DNA of 6,708 nucleotides from Bacteroidales bacterium UBA3143 (GCA_002364735.1 DEZB01000070.1:1-6708), one strand, 5' to 3'; counted from the stretch's first letter, positions 1-5,957 are shown. Made by a program: numbers and translations. The notes: generated by a model from the letters alone, not told the origin.

Positions 1-217
1 CATCATTGTCACTTTCCTGCCCTGAGCAGAGTCGAAGGGTCTATTATTCCCTCCTCATTTACCTCGAGACGCGATAAATCGGCGTCTCTACTGCTGTTCC
101 CCCACACCACATACCGCATTTTCAACTCATAACCCAATTGTCTGAACCATGATTAAAGGATTATTTGATTAACATGATTAATCGTGCATCTATCACATAT
201 TTGCAAAATGATTCAAT
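1..217 (+). repeat. Composite repeat block: CTGAG + B hairpin + P + C + D'
   Basis: This block lies downstream of the metallo-hydrolase gene and holds no credible gene. It contains a CTGAG module (about 14-41, variant CTGAGCAGAGTCGAAGG), the B module with its GAGACG hairpin (about 42-115), C-rich P words (about 95-137), a C module (139-183, TGTCTGAACCATGATTAAAG then GATTA words) and a D' tail ending in TTGCAAAATGATT. Positions 1-123 align without gaps to 2023-2145, with 118 of 123 bases identical by my count. Positions from 14 on also align to 2620 onward through the whole C module. The remaining stretch 218-263 is A/C-rich and I see nothing further in it. No convincing terminator for the minus-strand gene is visible here. 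Confidence 0.85.
66..88. repeat. GAGACG hairpin (B module), copy 1
   Basis: An inverted repeat: the arm GAGACGCGAT at 66-75 and the arm ATCGGCGTCTC at 78-88 pair over ten bases with one bulged G and a two-base AA loop. It is not followed by a T-run on either strand, so it does not look like an intrinsic terminator. Identical copies stand at 2088-2110 and 2672-2694. A related hairpin with different arms lies near 6435-6454. I recall similar GAGACG/CGTCTC palindromes as dispersed repeats in Bacteroidota and cyanobacteria. Confidence 0.85.
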
Positions 218-263
218 ATACACACCTCATAACCTACAACCCAAACCCCAAATCCCATTTCAA

Positions 264-1091
264 CTATTCAAACTTCACCATCGGCGACAACTTATTTCTC
301 TCCAACACATGCAGTTGTAACTGTTCACCCATCTTCACACCTTTTTCTTTAAGATGTCTTTCCACGGTTTGGTACGCCAATTCGGGCGTGTTGTTATCGT
401 TACTCAGGTGACACAGCCAAATGTTGCGCAAGTGACTTTTAATATTTTTTGCAAGAAATTCAGCAGTCATTCGGTTACTAATATGTCCACGTCCCGATGT
501 GATGCGCTGTTTGAGGTGGTAAGGATAATTACCAGTCCGCAACATCTCCTCGTCATAATTACTTTCGATAATGAGGTGGTGCGCCTTCAGCAAATAAGGC
601 GTCATTTCCGCGGTGAGTTCACCAATGTCTGTAGCCAATGTCATTTTGTGAGTGCCAAACTCAATGAAGTAGCCCGAGTTGTCGTAACTATCATGTGGCA
701 CATCAAAGGCAGTAAAACGAAAATCTTCTATTTGAAATGATACCCCTTTTTCAATGAAGCGTCGCGATGTACCAATGTCGTACTTCATCAATCGGTGTAT
801 GCTGATGGCATGGTGCACCTCTTTAGTAGCAAATACGGGTATGTGGTGACGGTGCGCAAATGTGGTTACCGATTTGATGTGGTCCATGTGGTCGTGGGTA
901 ATCAGTATGGCTCTGATGTGTGGCAAGTCGTAACCATGCTCTTGCAGACGTTTGCGGATAGTACGCACACCAATGCCAACATCAATCAGAATGCCGTAGT
1001 CGCCATTGCCCACGAAATAACAGTTGCCGCAACTTCCACTGCTGAGGCAAAAAAATGTATATTGATCGGATGAAAATAAGTTGTATTGCAT
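264..1091 (-). CDS. YycJ/WalJ-like metallo-beta-lactamase-fold hydrolase
   Basis: A 275-residue cytoplasmic protein without signal peptide or membrane segment, at the usual length for this family. The metallo-beta-lactamase signature is complete: THDHMDH gives H66, H68, D70 and H71. Further likely metal ligands are H133 in VPHD, the bridging D155 in ATDIG, and H228 in LCHLS. The opening segment SSGSCGNCYF (about residues 17-26) and the IIESNYDEEML stretch (about 174-184) are typical of the YycJ-like branch. Family members are hydrolases, and I recall Bacillus YycJ being proposed as a 5'-3' exonuclease; the Bacteroidota role is not settled, so DNA or nucleotide processing is only an inference. 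The start ATG at 1091 fits because the fold begins about ten residues later and a good promoter ends eight bases upstream. It is transcribed away from the glycan operon and appears to be a single-gene unit. Confidence 0.93.
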   Translation of the reverse strand: MQYNLFSSDQYTFFCLSSGSCGNCYFVGNGDYGILIDVGIGVRTIRKRLQEHGYDLPHIRAILITHDHMDHIKSVTTFAHRHHIPVFATKEVHHAISIHRLMKYDIGTSRRFIEKGVSFQIEDFRFTAFDVPHDSYDNSGYFIEFGTHKMTLATDIGELTAEMTPYLLKAHHLIIESNYDEEMLRTGNYPYHLKQRITSGRGHISNRMTAEFLAKNIKSHLRNIWLCHLSNDNNTPELAYQTVERHLKEKGVKMGEQLQLHVLERNKLSPMVKFE

Positions 1092-1099
1092 AAGGGGGA

Positions 1100-1131
1100 C
1101 AAAGGTAAGAAAAGAATTTGTATGGAAGAAA
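1100..1131 (-). promoter_or_regulatory. Putative Bacteroidota promoter of the metallo-hydrolase gene
   Basis: Reading the minus strand, TACCTTTG (1107 down to 1100) fits the Bacteroidota -7 consensus TAnnTTTG perfectly. TTTC (1131 down to 1128) stands 20 bases upstream, where TTTG would be expected as the -33 element. Only eight bases separate the -7 box from the ATG, so the transcript would be leaderless or nearly so. The -33 element touches the edge of the degenerate 7-base array at 1129-1227. Confidence 0.6.
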
Positions 1132-1227
1132 GGGTGAAGGGTAAAGGGTGAATAGTAAGCAGTTAATAGTAAGCAGTGAATAGTGGAACTGGGGATTAGG
1201 GAATTAGGGATTAGGTGTTAGGTGTTA
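1129..1227. repeat. Degenerate 7-base-period array upstream of the metallo-hydrolase
   Basis: The stretch splits without remainder into 14 units, thirteen of 7 bases and one of 8. In order: AAAGGGT, GAAGGGT, AAAGGGT, GAATAGT, AAGCAGT, TAATAGT, AAGCAGT, GAATAGT, GGAACTG, GGGATTA, GGGAATTA, GGGATTA, GGTGTTA, GGTGTTA. The word changes along the array while the period is kept. The array runs into the -33 region of the metallo-hydrolase promoter. No coding potential is credible. Confidence 0.75.
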
Positions 1228-1258
1228 GGAGGTTGTCATTGCAACATGTTTGTAGCGG

Positions 1259-1281
1259 CGTATTGGATACGACTTTAGTCG
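1259..1281. repeat. Two overlapping small hairpins
   Basis: CGTAT-TGG-ATACG (1259-1271) is a perfect 5-bp stem with a three-base loop. CGACT-TT-AGTCG (1270-1281) is a second perfect 5-bp stem that shares its first two bases with the end of the first. They lie between the heptamer array and the first C module of the divergent region. No T-run follows either one. Confidence 0.6.
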
Positions 1282-1282
1282 A

Positions 1283-1399
1283 TTGTTTGAAACGTTGATT
1301 AATTGATTTTGATGATTTTTTTAACCACAAAGTTCACAAAGTAGGCGCAAAGAGAGTAAAGAAATACAAGATAACTTCTAAAGGTTGCAGAATGATTGA
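1283..1399 (+). repeat. C + D composite repeat, copy 1
   Basis: A diverged C module (1283-1320, TGTTTGAAACGTTGATTAA then GATT words) runs straight into a D module (1321-1399). D is itself a loose tandem of CACAAAG/CGCAAAG words spaced 9-11 bases apart, followed by AAATACAAGATAA and ending in GGTTGCAGAATGATT. Other C + D pairs lie at 1450-1571, 1862-1985 and 6559-6684, all in the same orientation. Confidence 0.85.
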
Positions 1400-1571
1400 A
1401 TAACAGTCCCCATACCTCAAAACACAGACCTCATACCTCTTGCCGCAACTGTCTGAACCGTTGATTAATATGATTGAATTATTAAAATTTTTTTTAACCG
1501 CAAAGTTCACAAAGAAGGCACAAATGGCGCAAAGAAATACAGAAAAAGGAGTGAGGATTGCAGAATGATTT
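1400..1571 (+). repeat. P + C + D composite repeat, copy 2
   Basis: A C-rich P segment (1400-1449, words such as CCCCATACCTC and GACCTCATACC) leads into a C module (1450-1493, with a T-rich variant end) and then a D module (1494-1571). The reverse strand of this stretch is open over 85 codons, and the same is true of the matching copy at 6515-6706. This openness follows from the repeat sequence and is not evidence for a gene. Confidence 0.85.
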
Positions 1572-1799
1572 AATGTCATACCCCATAACACAGAACACAG
1601 ACCTCATTCCTCTTACCGCAACTGTCTAAATCAAGATTAAAGGATTATTTGATTACCATGATTAATCATACATCTATTACACATTTGCAGAATGATCAAT
1701 TGTTGCACCTCTCCCCCTTCAGGGGGCTGGGGGGCGGCCATTAAGGCCTGTAATAAAATCTTCCTGCGCTGAGCGAAGTCGAAGGGTCAATTGTCAATT
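1572..1799 (+). repeat. P + C + D' + E + CTGAG composite repeat, first E copy
   Basis: After a P segment (1572-1622) come a C module (1623-1668) and the D' tail ending TTGCAGAATGAT (to about 1696). The E module follows from about 1698: CCCCC-TTCA-GGGGG is a perfect hairpin at 1713-1726, and GGCCATTAAGGCC is a second small inverted repeat. CTGAGCGAAGTCGAAGG (1769-1785) and two GTCAATT heptamers (1786-1799) close the block. From 1623 to the end of CTGAG it differs from 2745-2909 at about seven positions, including one lost G. Confidence 0.88.
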
Positions 1800-1985
1800 A
1801 ATGTCCTCATAACCCACACCCCCAGAACGCATATCTCATACCCCATACATCACATCCAAACCGTCTGAACCATGATTTACAGGATTAAATAATTACCATG
1901 ATTTTTTTAACCACAAAGTTCACAAAGAAGGCACAAAGGGCGCAAAGAAATACAAGATAATTATTGAAAGTTGCAGAATGATTAA
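1800..1985 (+). repeat. P + C + D composite repeat, copy 3
   Basis: A P segment rich in CATAACCC and CATACCCC words (1800-1860) precedes a C module (1862-1906) and a D module (1907-1985). The D module here is the closest relative of the copy at the right edge: 1911-1987 and 6610-6686 agree at 72 of 77 bases by my count. The pair therefore flanks the whole glycan operon in direct orientation. Confidence 0.85.
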
Positions 1986-2022
1986 CCGTCACAAACTCAC
2001 ACCCCATACCTCAGACCTCATT

Positions 2023-2145
2023 CATCACTGTCACTTTCCTGCCCTGAGCTTAGTTGAAGGGTCAATTATTCCCTCCTCATTTACCTCGAGACGCGATAAA
2101 TCGGCGTCTCTACTGCTGTTCCCCCACACCACATACCGCATTTTC
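2023..2145 (+). repeat. CTGAG + B hairpin repeat, copy 2
   Basis: This is a 123-base direct copy of positions 1-123, with 118 identical bases by my count. Four of the five differences fall in and just after the CTGAG word (CTGAGCTTAGTTGAAGG here). The GAGACG hairpin occupies 2088-2110 and is unchanged. The metallo-hydrolase gene lies between this copy and copy 1. Confidence 0.9.
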
Positions 2146-2151
2146 TCATAA

Positions 2152-2200
2152 CCCATACCTCATTCCCCATACCTCATTCCCCACACCTCACACCCCATTT
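2152..2200. repeat. 14-base tandem repeat (P module)
   Basis: CCCATACCTCATTC occurs twice exactly (2152-2165 and 2166-2179). A diverged third unit, CCCACACCTCACAC (2180-2193), and a partial fourth beginning CCCATTT follow. The period is twice seven, matching the other arrays of the window. Looser versions of the same words precede most C modules. Confidence 0.8.
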
Positions 2201-2207
2201 CTCTATA

Positions 2208-2262
2208 ATCCGCCCCTAAATCCCCTAAAGGGGACTTTGCAGTCTGCAAGTTTTGGGGTGGA
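2208..2262. repeat. CCCCTAAA hairpin module
   Basis: TCCCC-TAAA-GGGGA (2221-2234) is a perfect 5-bp hairpin, followed at once by TTGCAG-T-CTGCAA, another near-perfect inverted repeat. The combination CCCTAAATCCCC/GGGGACTTT is one I recall as a common dispersed word in Bacteroidota and cyanobacteria. There is only one copy in the window. Confidence 0.5.
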
Positions 2263-2263
2263 A

Positions 2264-2402
2264 GTTGTATTACCCAAACCCAGAGGGTTGATATTATTAT
2301 AGGAGTAATGTATAACACCCAACACAAACCCCAATAGGGGTGACATTATGAATGTGGAACAAGAGAATTGAAAATAGCTGTTAGATGATAGCTGTTGACT
2401 AT
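2264..2402 (+). repeat. F triloop-hairpin repeat, copy 1
   Basis: The block begins GTTGTATTACCC. It holds the hairpin AACCC-AGA-GGGTT (2277-2289) followed by GATATTATTATA, and a second hairpin ACCCC-AATA-GGGGT (2328-2341) followed by GACATTATGAATG. It ends in TAGCTGT-type heptamers. Positions 2281-2400 align without gaps to 6001-6120, with about 105 of 120 bases identical. The two copies flank the glycan operon in the same orientation. Confidence 0.85.
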
Positions 2403-2409
2403 TAGCAGA
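2375..2409. repeat. Short TAGCTGT heptamer array
   Basis: Five 7-base units lie in register: TAGCTGT, TAGATGA, TAGCTGT, TGACTAT, TAGCAGA. The same word family recurs at 5902-5957 and 6095-6136. The array fills the space between the F repeat and the following short F duplication. Confidence 0.6.
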
Positions 2410-2422
2410 ATATTTTTGTAGA

Positions 2423-2461
2423 GTTGTATTACCCAAACCCAGCGGGTTGATATTATTATAG
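2423..2461 (+). repeat. F repeat, short 39-base duplicate
   Basis: This is a direct copy of 2264-2302 with a single difference, in the loop: AACCC-AGC-GGGTT here (2436-2448) against the AGA loop in copy 1. The stem and the GATATTATTATA tail are unchanged. It ends directly at a P segment and the next C module. Confidence 0.85.
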
Positions 2462-2480
2462 CATAAACTCATAACCCAAT

Positions 2481-2743
2481 TGTCTGAATCAAGATTAAAG
2501 GATGATTAGATTGATATGATTAATTATTCACCTATCACACATTTGCAGAATGATTCAATTGTTGCACCTCTCCCCCTTCAGGGGGCTGGGGGGCGGCCAT
2601 TAAGGCCTGTAATAAAATCTTCCTGCGCTGAGCGAAGTCGAAGGGTCAATTATTCCCGCCTCATTTACCTCGAGACGCGATAAATCGGCGTCTCTACTGC
2701 TGTTCCCCCACACCACATACCGCATTTTCAACTCATAACCCAA
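2481..2743 (+). repeat. C + D' + E + CTGAG + B composite repeat
   Basis: A C module (2481-2530) with a divergent second half and a D' tail (to about 2553) lead into the second E copy (from about 2555, CCCCC-TTCA-GGGGG hairpin), then CTGAG (about 2628-2644) and the third B module with its GAGACG hairpin at 2672-2694. The right part matches 14 onward. The left part matches the E block at 1698-1790. The block therefore joins two otherwise separate repeat types at the CTGAG word. Confidence 0.87.
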
Positions 2744-2744
2744 T

Positions 2745-2909
2745 TGTTTGAATCAAGATTAAAGGATTATTTGATTACCATGATTAATTGTCCATCTATT
2801 ACACATTTGCAGAATGATCAATTGTTGCACCTCTCCCCCTTCAGGGGGCTGGGGGCGGCCATTACGGCCTGTAATAAAATCTTCCTGCGCTGAGCGAAGT
2901 CGAAGGGTC
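2745..2909 (+). repeat. C + D' + E + CTGAG composite repeat, third E copy
   Basis: A C module (2745-2789), a D' tail and the third E module, closed by CTGAGCGAAGTCGAAGG. Compared with the copy at 1623-1790 it has lost one G of the G-run and carries GGCCATTACGGCC instead of the symmetric GGCCATTAAGGCC. It is the last large repeat before the operon leader. Confidence 0.87.
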
Positions 2910-2952
2910 AACTGTCAATTATTTATTCATTGTCAACTGTCAATTGTCAATT
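2907..2952. repeat. GTCAAYT heptamer repeats
   Basis: GTCAACT and GTCAATT stand side by side at 2907-2920. After an 11-base spacer come GTCAACT, GTCAATT, GTCAATT (2932-2952). A two-unit GTCAATT pair occupies the same position after CTGAG at 1786-1799. Confidence 0.75.
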
Positions 2953-3050
2953 TTCCATTATTTACCCCTATCTTTACCCCCACTATTCAATTCTTTTAAT
3001 ATTTTCAGAGAAGAGCCTAACCGCATTATTTGTTTACTATTTTATGTGTA

Positions 3051-3082
3051 TTGATGAAACAAAACACGTTTTTTTATGTTAG
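3051..3082 (+). promoter_or_regulatory. Possible promoter of the glycan operon
   Basis: TATGTTAG (3075-3082) fits the Bacteroidota -7 consensus TAnnTTTG at all but one defined base. TTG (3051-3053) lies 21 bases upstream, in place for a -33 element. The leader to the ATG at 3101 would be about ten bases and A-rich, with no Shine-Dalgarno. The non-repeat DNA from 2953 to 3100 is AT-rich, and other start sites within it are possible. Confidence 0.35.
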
Positions 3083-3100
3083 ACTAAATAAATATAAACA

Positions 3101-4183
3101 ATGATACCTATTACTCGTCCTTTTTTACCCCCTCAAGAAGAGTATGACAAATACCTTGCTGGTATTTGGAAACGCCAATGGTTGACCAATATGGGTCCGC
3201 TATCCAGCGAATTGGAGATAAAGTTGAAGCTCCACCTCAAGGTGAAACACCTGCTCTTTGTAACCAATGGCACTGTAGCACTGCAAATGGCCATTAAGGC
3301 GTTGGAGTTAGAGGGAGAAATCATTACAACCCCATTCTCGTTCATTGCCACCACCAGTAGCATCGTGTGGGAAGGTTGCCAACCCGTGTTTGTAGATATC
3401 GATAAGGATACGCTCAACATCGACTCAACAAAAATTGAGGCTGCCATCACCGATAAAACATCGGCTATCTTGGCTACGCATGTTTATGGAAACCCCTGTG
3501 ATGTGGAAGCGATAGAAAAGATTGCTCACAAACATAACCTGAAGGTGATATACGATGGTGCACATGCATTTGGCGTGGAGGTGAAAGGAAAATCGATTTT
3601 CGAATATGGCGATATCAGCATTTGCAGTTTACACGCCACCAAGCTGTATCATTCCATTGAAGGAGGACTTATTGTAACAAACGATGCAGCGCTTTTGAAA
3701 AAACTGGCTTCCATGCGCAATTTCGGGTTCGATGGCTATGAAGCGTTTGACGAATTGGGTATCAATGGCAAAAACTCCGAATTTCATGCAGCAATGGGAT
3801 TGGCAAATTTGCCCTACATAGAAACCATTCACAACCACCGGAAAGAAGTTACGGAGTCGTACAACGCTAAACTAAAAAACTTGAAAGCAGTTAGACCCAA
3901 ATGGCATGCCGACGGCACAAACAATTATGCCTACTATCCCATCGTGTTTCAATCAGAAGAGGCAATGCTTAAAGCAAGGGACTACTTGAAGTTGCACGAC
4001 ATATTCACGCGTCGCTATTTCTACCCATCATTGGCGGCAGTATTGCCCTACCTCGAACCACAACAAATGCCCATTACCGACGATATCGCCAAAAAAGTAA
4101 TGTGTTTACCTCTTTACCACGATTTGACCTTAGAAGAAGTTGAATTGATATGTAGGTTGTTATTACGTGTTCAAAACAATTAA
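3101..4183 (+). CDS. DegT/DnrJ/EryC1-family PLP sugar aminotransferase
   Basis: A 360-residue cytoplasmic enzyme of normal family length. These proteins transfer an amino group, usually from glutamate, onto a nucleotide-linked keto-deoxysugar. The family start RPFLPP (residues 6-11), the phosphate-side NGTVAL (56-61), the cofactor-contact DGAHAFG (152-158, with D152 expected to hold the pyridine nitrogen) and SLHATK with the likely Schiff-base lysine K181 are all present, followed by IEGG (186-189). The HATK-L-(F/Y)-H-x-IEGG form recalls VioA/FdtB-like enzymes that make 4- or 3-amino-dideoxyhexoses on dTDP. The exact substrate cannot be read from the sequence. It is the first gene of the operon; the stop is six bases before the acyltransferase start. 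The start at 3101 is supported by the conserved N-terminus. Confidence 0.92.
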   Translation: MIPITRPFLPPQEEYDKYLAGIWKRQWLTNMGPLSSELEIKLKLHLKVKHLLFVTNGTVALQMAIKALELEGEIITTPFSFIATTSSIVWEGCQPVFVDIDKDTLNIDSTKIEAAITDKTSAILATHVYGNPCDVEAIEKIAHKHNLKVIYDGAHAFGVEVKGKSIFEYGDISICSLHATKLYHSIEGGLIVTNDAALLKKLASMRNFGFDGYEAFDELGINGKNSEFHAAMGLANLPYIETIHNHRKEVTESYNAKLKNLKAVRPKWHADGTNNYAYYPIVFQSEEAMLKARDYLKLHDIFTRRYFYPSLAAVLPYLEPQQMPITDDIAKKVMCLPLYHDLTLEEVELICRLLLRVQNN

Positions 4184-4189
4184 GTAATT

Positions 4190-4822
4190 ATGTTGATAAT
4201 TGGAGCAAAAGGATTTGCAAAAGAAGTGTTAGAAGTATGTCATCAAAACAATGAGTTGAAAGACTTGGCTTTTTACGATGACGTAAACGAAGAAGTTAAG
4301 GGTTTGCTGTTCGACAAATTTCCCATACTTAAAACACCAGAACAAGTAAAAGATTATTTTTCTAAATACGGACCCAATTTCACAATCGGTATTGGCGACC
4401 CCCATTTGCGAGAAATGATGAGCGATAAATTCACAGCACTTGGTGGCAAACTTACTTCCACTGTAAGCTATAGAGCGCAAATAGGTTCGTACGACGTACA
4501 TATTGGTGATGGCTGCAATGTTTTGTGCAATTCCACCATCTCCAACAGTGTCAACATTGGTAAGGGAGGTCTCATTTACTACCATTGCATCATTGCACAC
4601 GACGTAACTTTGGGCGACTACGTTCAGATTTCACCCCGTACCACACTTTTGGGCCGCATCACGGTGGGCGATCACACAAATATTGGCGCCAATGCCATCA
4701 TTCTTCCCGACATCACAGTGGGTAGCAATGTTGTAATTGGTGCTGGAGCAATTGTTACCAAAGACTTGCCCGACAATACGGTAGTAGTTGGCATACCCGC
4801 CCGTGTCATCAAACAGCGATAA
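4190..4822 (+). CDS. NeuD/PglD-type hexapeptide acyltransferase
   Basis: A 210-residue protein with the two-part build of the NeuD/PglD family. The N-terminal Rossmann-like domain (about 1-85) opens with LIIGAKGFAKEV, a variant of the usual GxGGxxxxV nucleotide-binding loop. The C-terminal left-handed beta-helix (about 95-205) has hexapeptide turns such as IGDGCN, LGDYVQ, VGDHTN and IGAGAI, and ends with the typical VVGIPARVI. H137 in IAHD occupies the place of the catalytic histidine of Campylobacter PglD. Relatives use acetyl-CoA to acetylate amino-sugar nucleotides or sialic acid and usually act as trimers. Following the aminotransferase by six bases, it most likely N-acetylates that enzyme's product. 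O-acetylation of a sugar is the main alternative. No nearby gene suggests sialic acid synthesis. Confidence 0.9.
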   Translation: MLIIGAKGFAKEVLEVCHQNNELKDLAFYDDVNEEVKGLLFDKFPILKTPEQVKDYFSKYGPNFTIGIGDPHLREMMSDKFTALGGKLTSTVSYRAQIGSYDVHIGDGCNVLCNSTISNSVNIGKGGLIYYHCIIAHDVTLGDYVQISPRTTLLGRITVGDHTNIGANAIILPDITVGSNVVIGAGAIVTKDLPDNTVVVGIPARVIKQR

Positions 4823-4831
4823 TTTGTTTTT

Positions 4832-5734
4832 ATGTCTATCAGCACATCTTCCACATCTCAACTACCTATGGTGAGCGTAGTAATGATAACCTACAACCAC
4901 GAACGCTACATCTTGCAAGCCATTGAAAGCGTTTTCATGCAGCAAGTAAATTTCCCGCTGGAATTGATTATTGCGGACGATCATTCAACTGACAATACCC
5001 CGCAAGTGGTGCAATCTTTTATAGACACACATTCCACCAGACATCTAATTCGCTACACCTACCACACCCCCAACAAAGGTATGTCGCCCAATTTTGCGTG
5101 GGCCTTGCAACAAGCATCTGGTAAATACATAGCATTGCTTGAGGGCGATGACTTTTGGACAGACCCACACAAATTGCAAAAGCAAGTCGATTTTTTGGAA
5201 CAACACGACGAATTTGTCCTCACTGCTGGCGGATTCACCACCCATCTTGAAGACCAACCTATCCGGGAAGAAATATATCCTCCAACCGAGCGTAACAAAA
5301 GCGATTTCAGTTTCGGTTACCCTTTCGACCTTGTTGATATCACCCATCGCTACCTCACCAAAACTCTCACGCTTGTGTTTCGTACCCGTTGCCTCACAGA
5401 GGTAATGAAGCACATCGACCAGCTCCACTATTTCCGCGATATTCACCTCACCTACCTACTCATGCGGCAAGGCAAAGGTTTCTATTTCACCACCAATTTC
5501 GGCACGTTCAACATCCACGAAGGAGGTGTCAATAGCATGAAAACTACTGAGGCGCAATATCTATCTGGCTACAACTCATTACGTGAATTGTTCCAGATCC
5601 ACAAAGATTATCATACATCCTACACTTTGCGCCGTATCATAAAGGGTTATATCAAAGTGTCCGTGCTAAATGGACATTGGAGGAATGTGACAGTGGGGGT
5701 GGTGAGGGATTTGTTGAAAACAATGAGGAAATAG
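4832..5734 (+). CDS. Family 2 glycosyltransferase
   Basis: A 300-residue GT-A fold transferase. The N-terminal signature VSVVMITYNHERYI (about 14-27) is followed by LELIIADDHSTDNT (about 43-56), with D49/D50 for nucleotide binding. LLEGDDFW (102-109) provides the DxD-like metal site at D106/D107. FRDIHL (201-206) is a plausible acceptor-side catalytic-base region. There is no signal peptide or transmembrane helix, so it should act on the cytoplasmic face, adding a sugar to a lipid-linked glycan; donor and acceptor cannot be told. The gene starts nine bases after the acyltransferase stop. An internal ATG at residue 13 is an alternative start, since the first twelve residues are Ser/Thr-rich and not part of the fold. 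The last base of its TAG stop is the first base of a 21-unit heptamer array. Confidence 0.93.
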   Translation: MSISTSSTSQLPMVSVVMITYNHERYILQAIESVFMQQVNFPLELIIADDHSTDNTPQVVQSFIDTHSTRHLIRYTYHTPNKGMSPNFAWALQQASGKYIALLEGDDFWTDPHKLQKQVDFLEQHDEFVLTAGGFTTHLEDQPIREEIYPPTERNKSDFSFGYPFDLVDITHRYLTKTLTLVFRTRCLTEVMKHIDQLHYFRDIHLTYLLMRQGKGFYFTTNFGTFNIHEGGVNSMKTTEAQYLSGYNSLRELFQIHKDYHTSYTLRRIIKGYIKVSVLNGHWRNVTVGVVRDLLKTMRK

Positions 5735-5880
5735 GGACAAGAGACAAGAGACAAGAGACAAGGGACAAGGGACAAGGGACAAGGGACAAGGGACAAGGGA
5801 CAAGGGACAAGGAACAAGGGACAAGGAACAAGGAACAAGGAACAAGGAACAAGGGACAAGAGACAAGAGACAAGGGACAA
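5734..5880. repeat. 21-unit perfect-period heptamer array
   Basis: There are exactly 21 units of 7 bases with no insertions. Unit order is 1 GGGACAA, 3 GAGACAA, 7 GGGACAA, 1 GGAACAA, 1 GGGACAA, 4 GGAACAA, 1 GGGACAA, 2 GAGACAA, 1 GGGACAA. All variation is an A/G exchange at unit position 2 or 3, and variants are clustered. The array begins on the last base of the glycosyltransferase stop codon. All six frames through it lack stops, which creates long but meaningless open frames with a seven-residue period. It resembles in kind the short tandem heptamers known from cyanobacteria. No terminator for the operon is seen before it. Confidence 0.95.
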
Positions 5881-5901
5881 GGAATTTGCGATTAGAGGTA
5901 A

Positions 5902-5957
5902 TAGCTGTTGGGTGTTGGCTTTTTGCTTTTGGCTATTAGCAGTTAGCTATTTTGCAT
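5902..5957. repeat. Degenerate TDGCTNT heptamer array
   Basis: Continuing in the same 7-base register as the array before it, after three non-matching units, are TAGCTGT, TGGGTGT, TGGCTTT, TTGCTTT, TGGCTAT, TAGCAGT, TAGCTAT, TTTGCAT. The consensus is loosely T-D-G-C-T-N-T. The last part (from 5932) belongs to a 45-base direct repeat shared with 6111-6155. Confidence 0.6.

Noticed and set aside
354..740. Plus-strand open frame opposite the metallo-hydrolase
   Set aside because: It is the shadow of a well-supported gene on the other strand and has no recognisable domain.
1334..1591. Minus-strand 85-residue open frame, similar in translation to the 6515-6706 minus-strand frame
   Set aside because: Both are antisense readings of the D + C repeat. 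Their likeness reflects DNA repeat identity, not a gene family.
1713..1726. C-run/G-run hairpin of the E module as an intrinsic terminator
   Set aside because: No T-run follows on either strand, and there is no gene end nearby at any of the three copies.
2054..2302. Plus-strand 82-residue open frame rich in Pro, His and Thr
   Set aside because: It runs through the B hairpin, the 14-base tandem and the F repeat. Its composition follows from C-rich repeats and no promoter or family match is seen.
2203..2472. Minus-strand 89-residue open frame with a repeated YNNINPLGLGNTT segment
   Set aside because: The repeated segment is the translation of the two F copies at 2264-2302 and 2423-2461.
1623..2909. 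Regularly recurring blocks that could suggest a CRISPR array
   Set aside because: Repeat units are long and of unequal length, spacers are themselves repeats, and no cas gene is present.
2814..2999. Plus-strand 61-residue open frame
   Set aside because: It lies almost entirely in the third E + CTGAG repeat and the GTCAAYT heptamers; nothing marks it as coding.
5647..5895. Several open frames on both strands across the heptamer array, with seven-residue repeats
   Set aside because: A stop-free 7-base unit leaves all six frames open and gives a seven-residue period automatically. There are no start signals or other coding signs.
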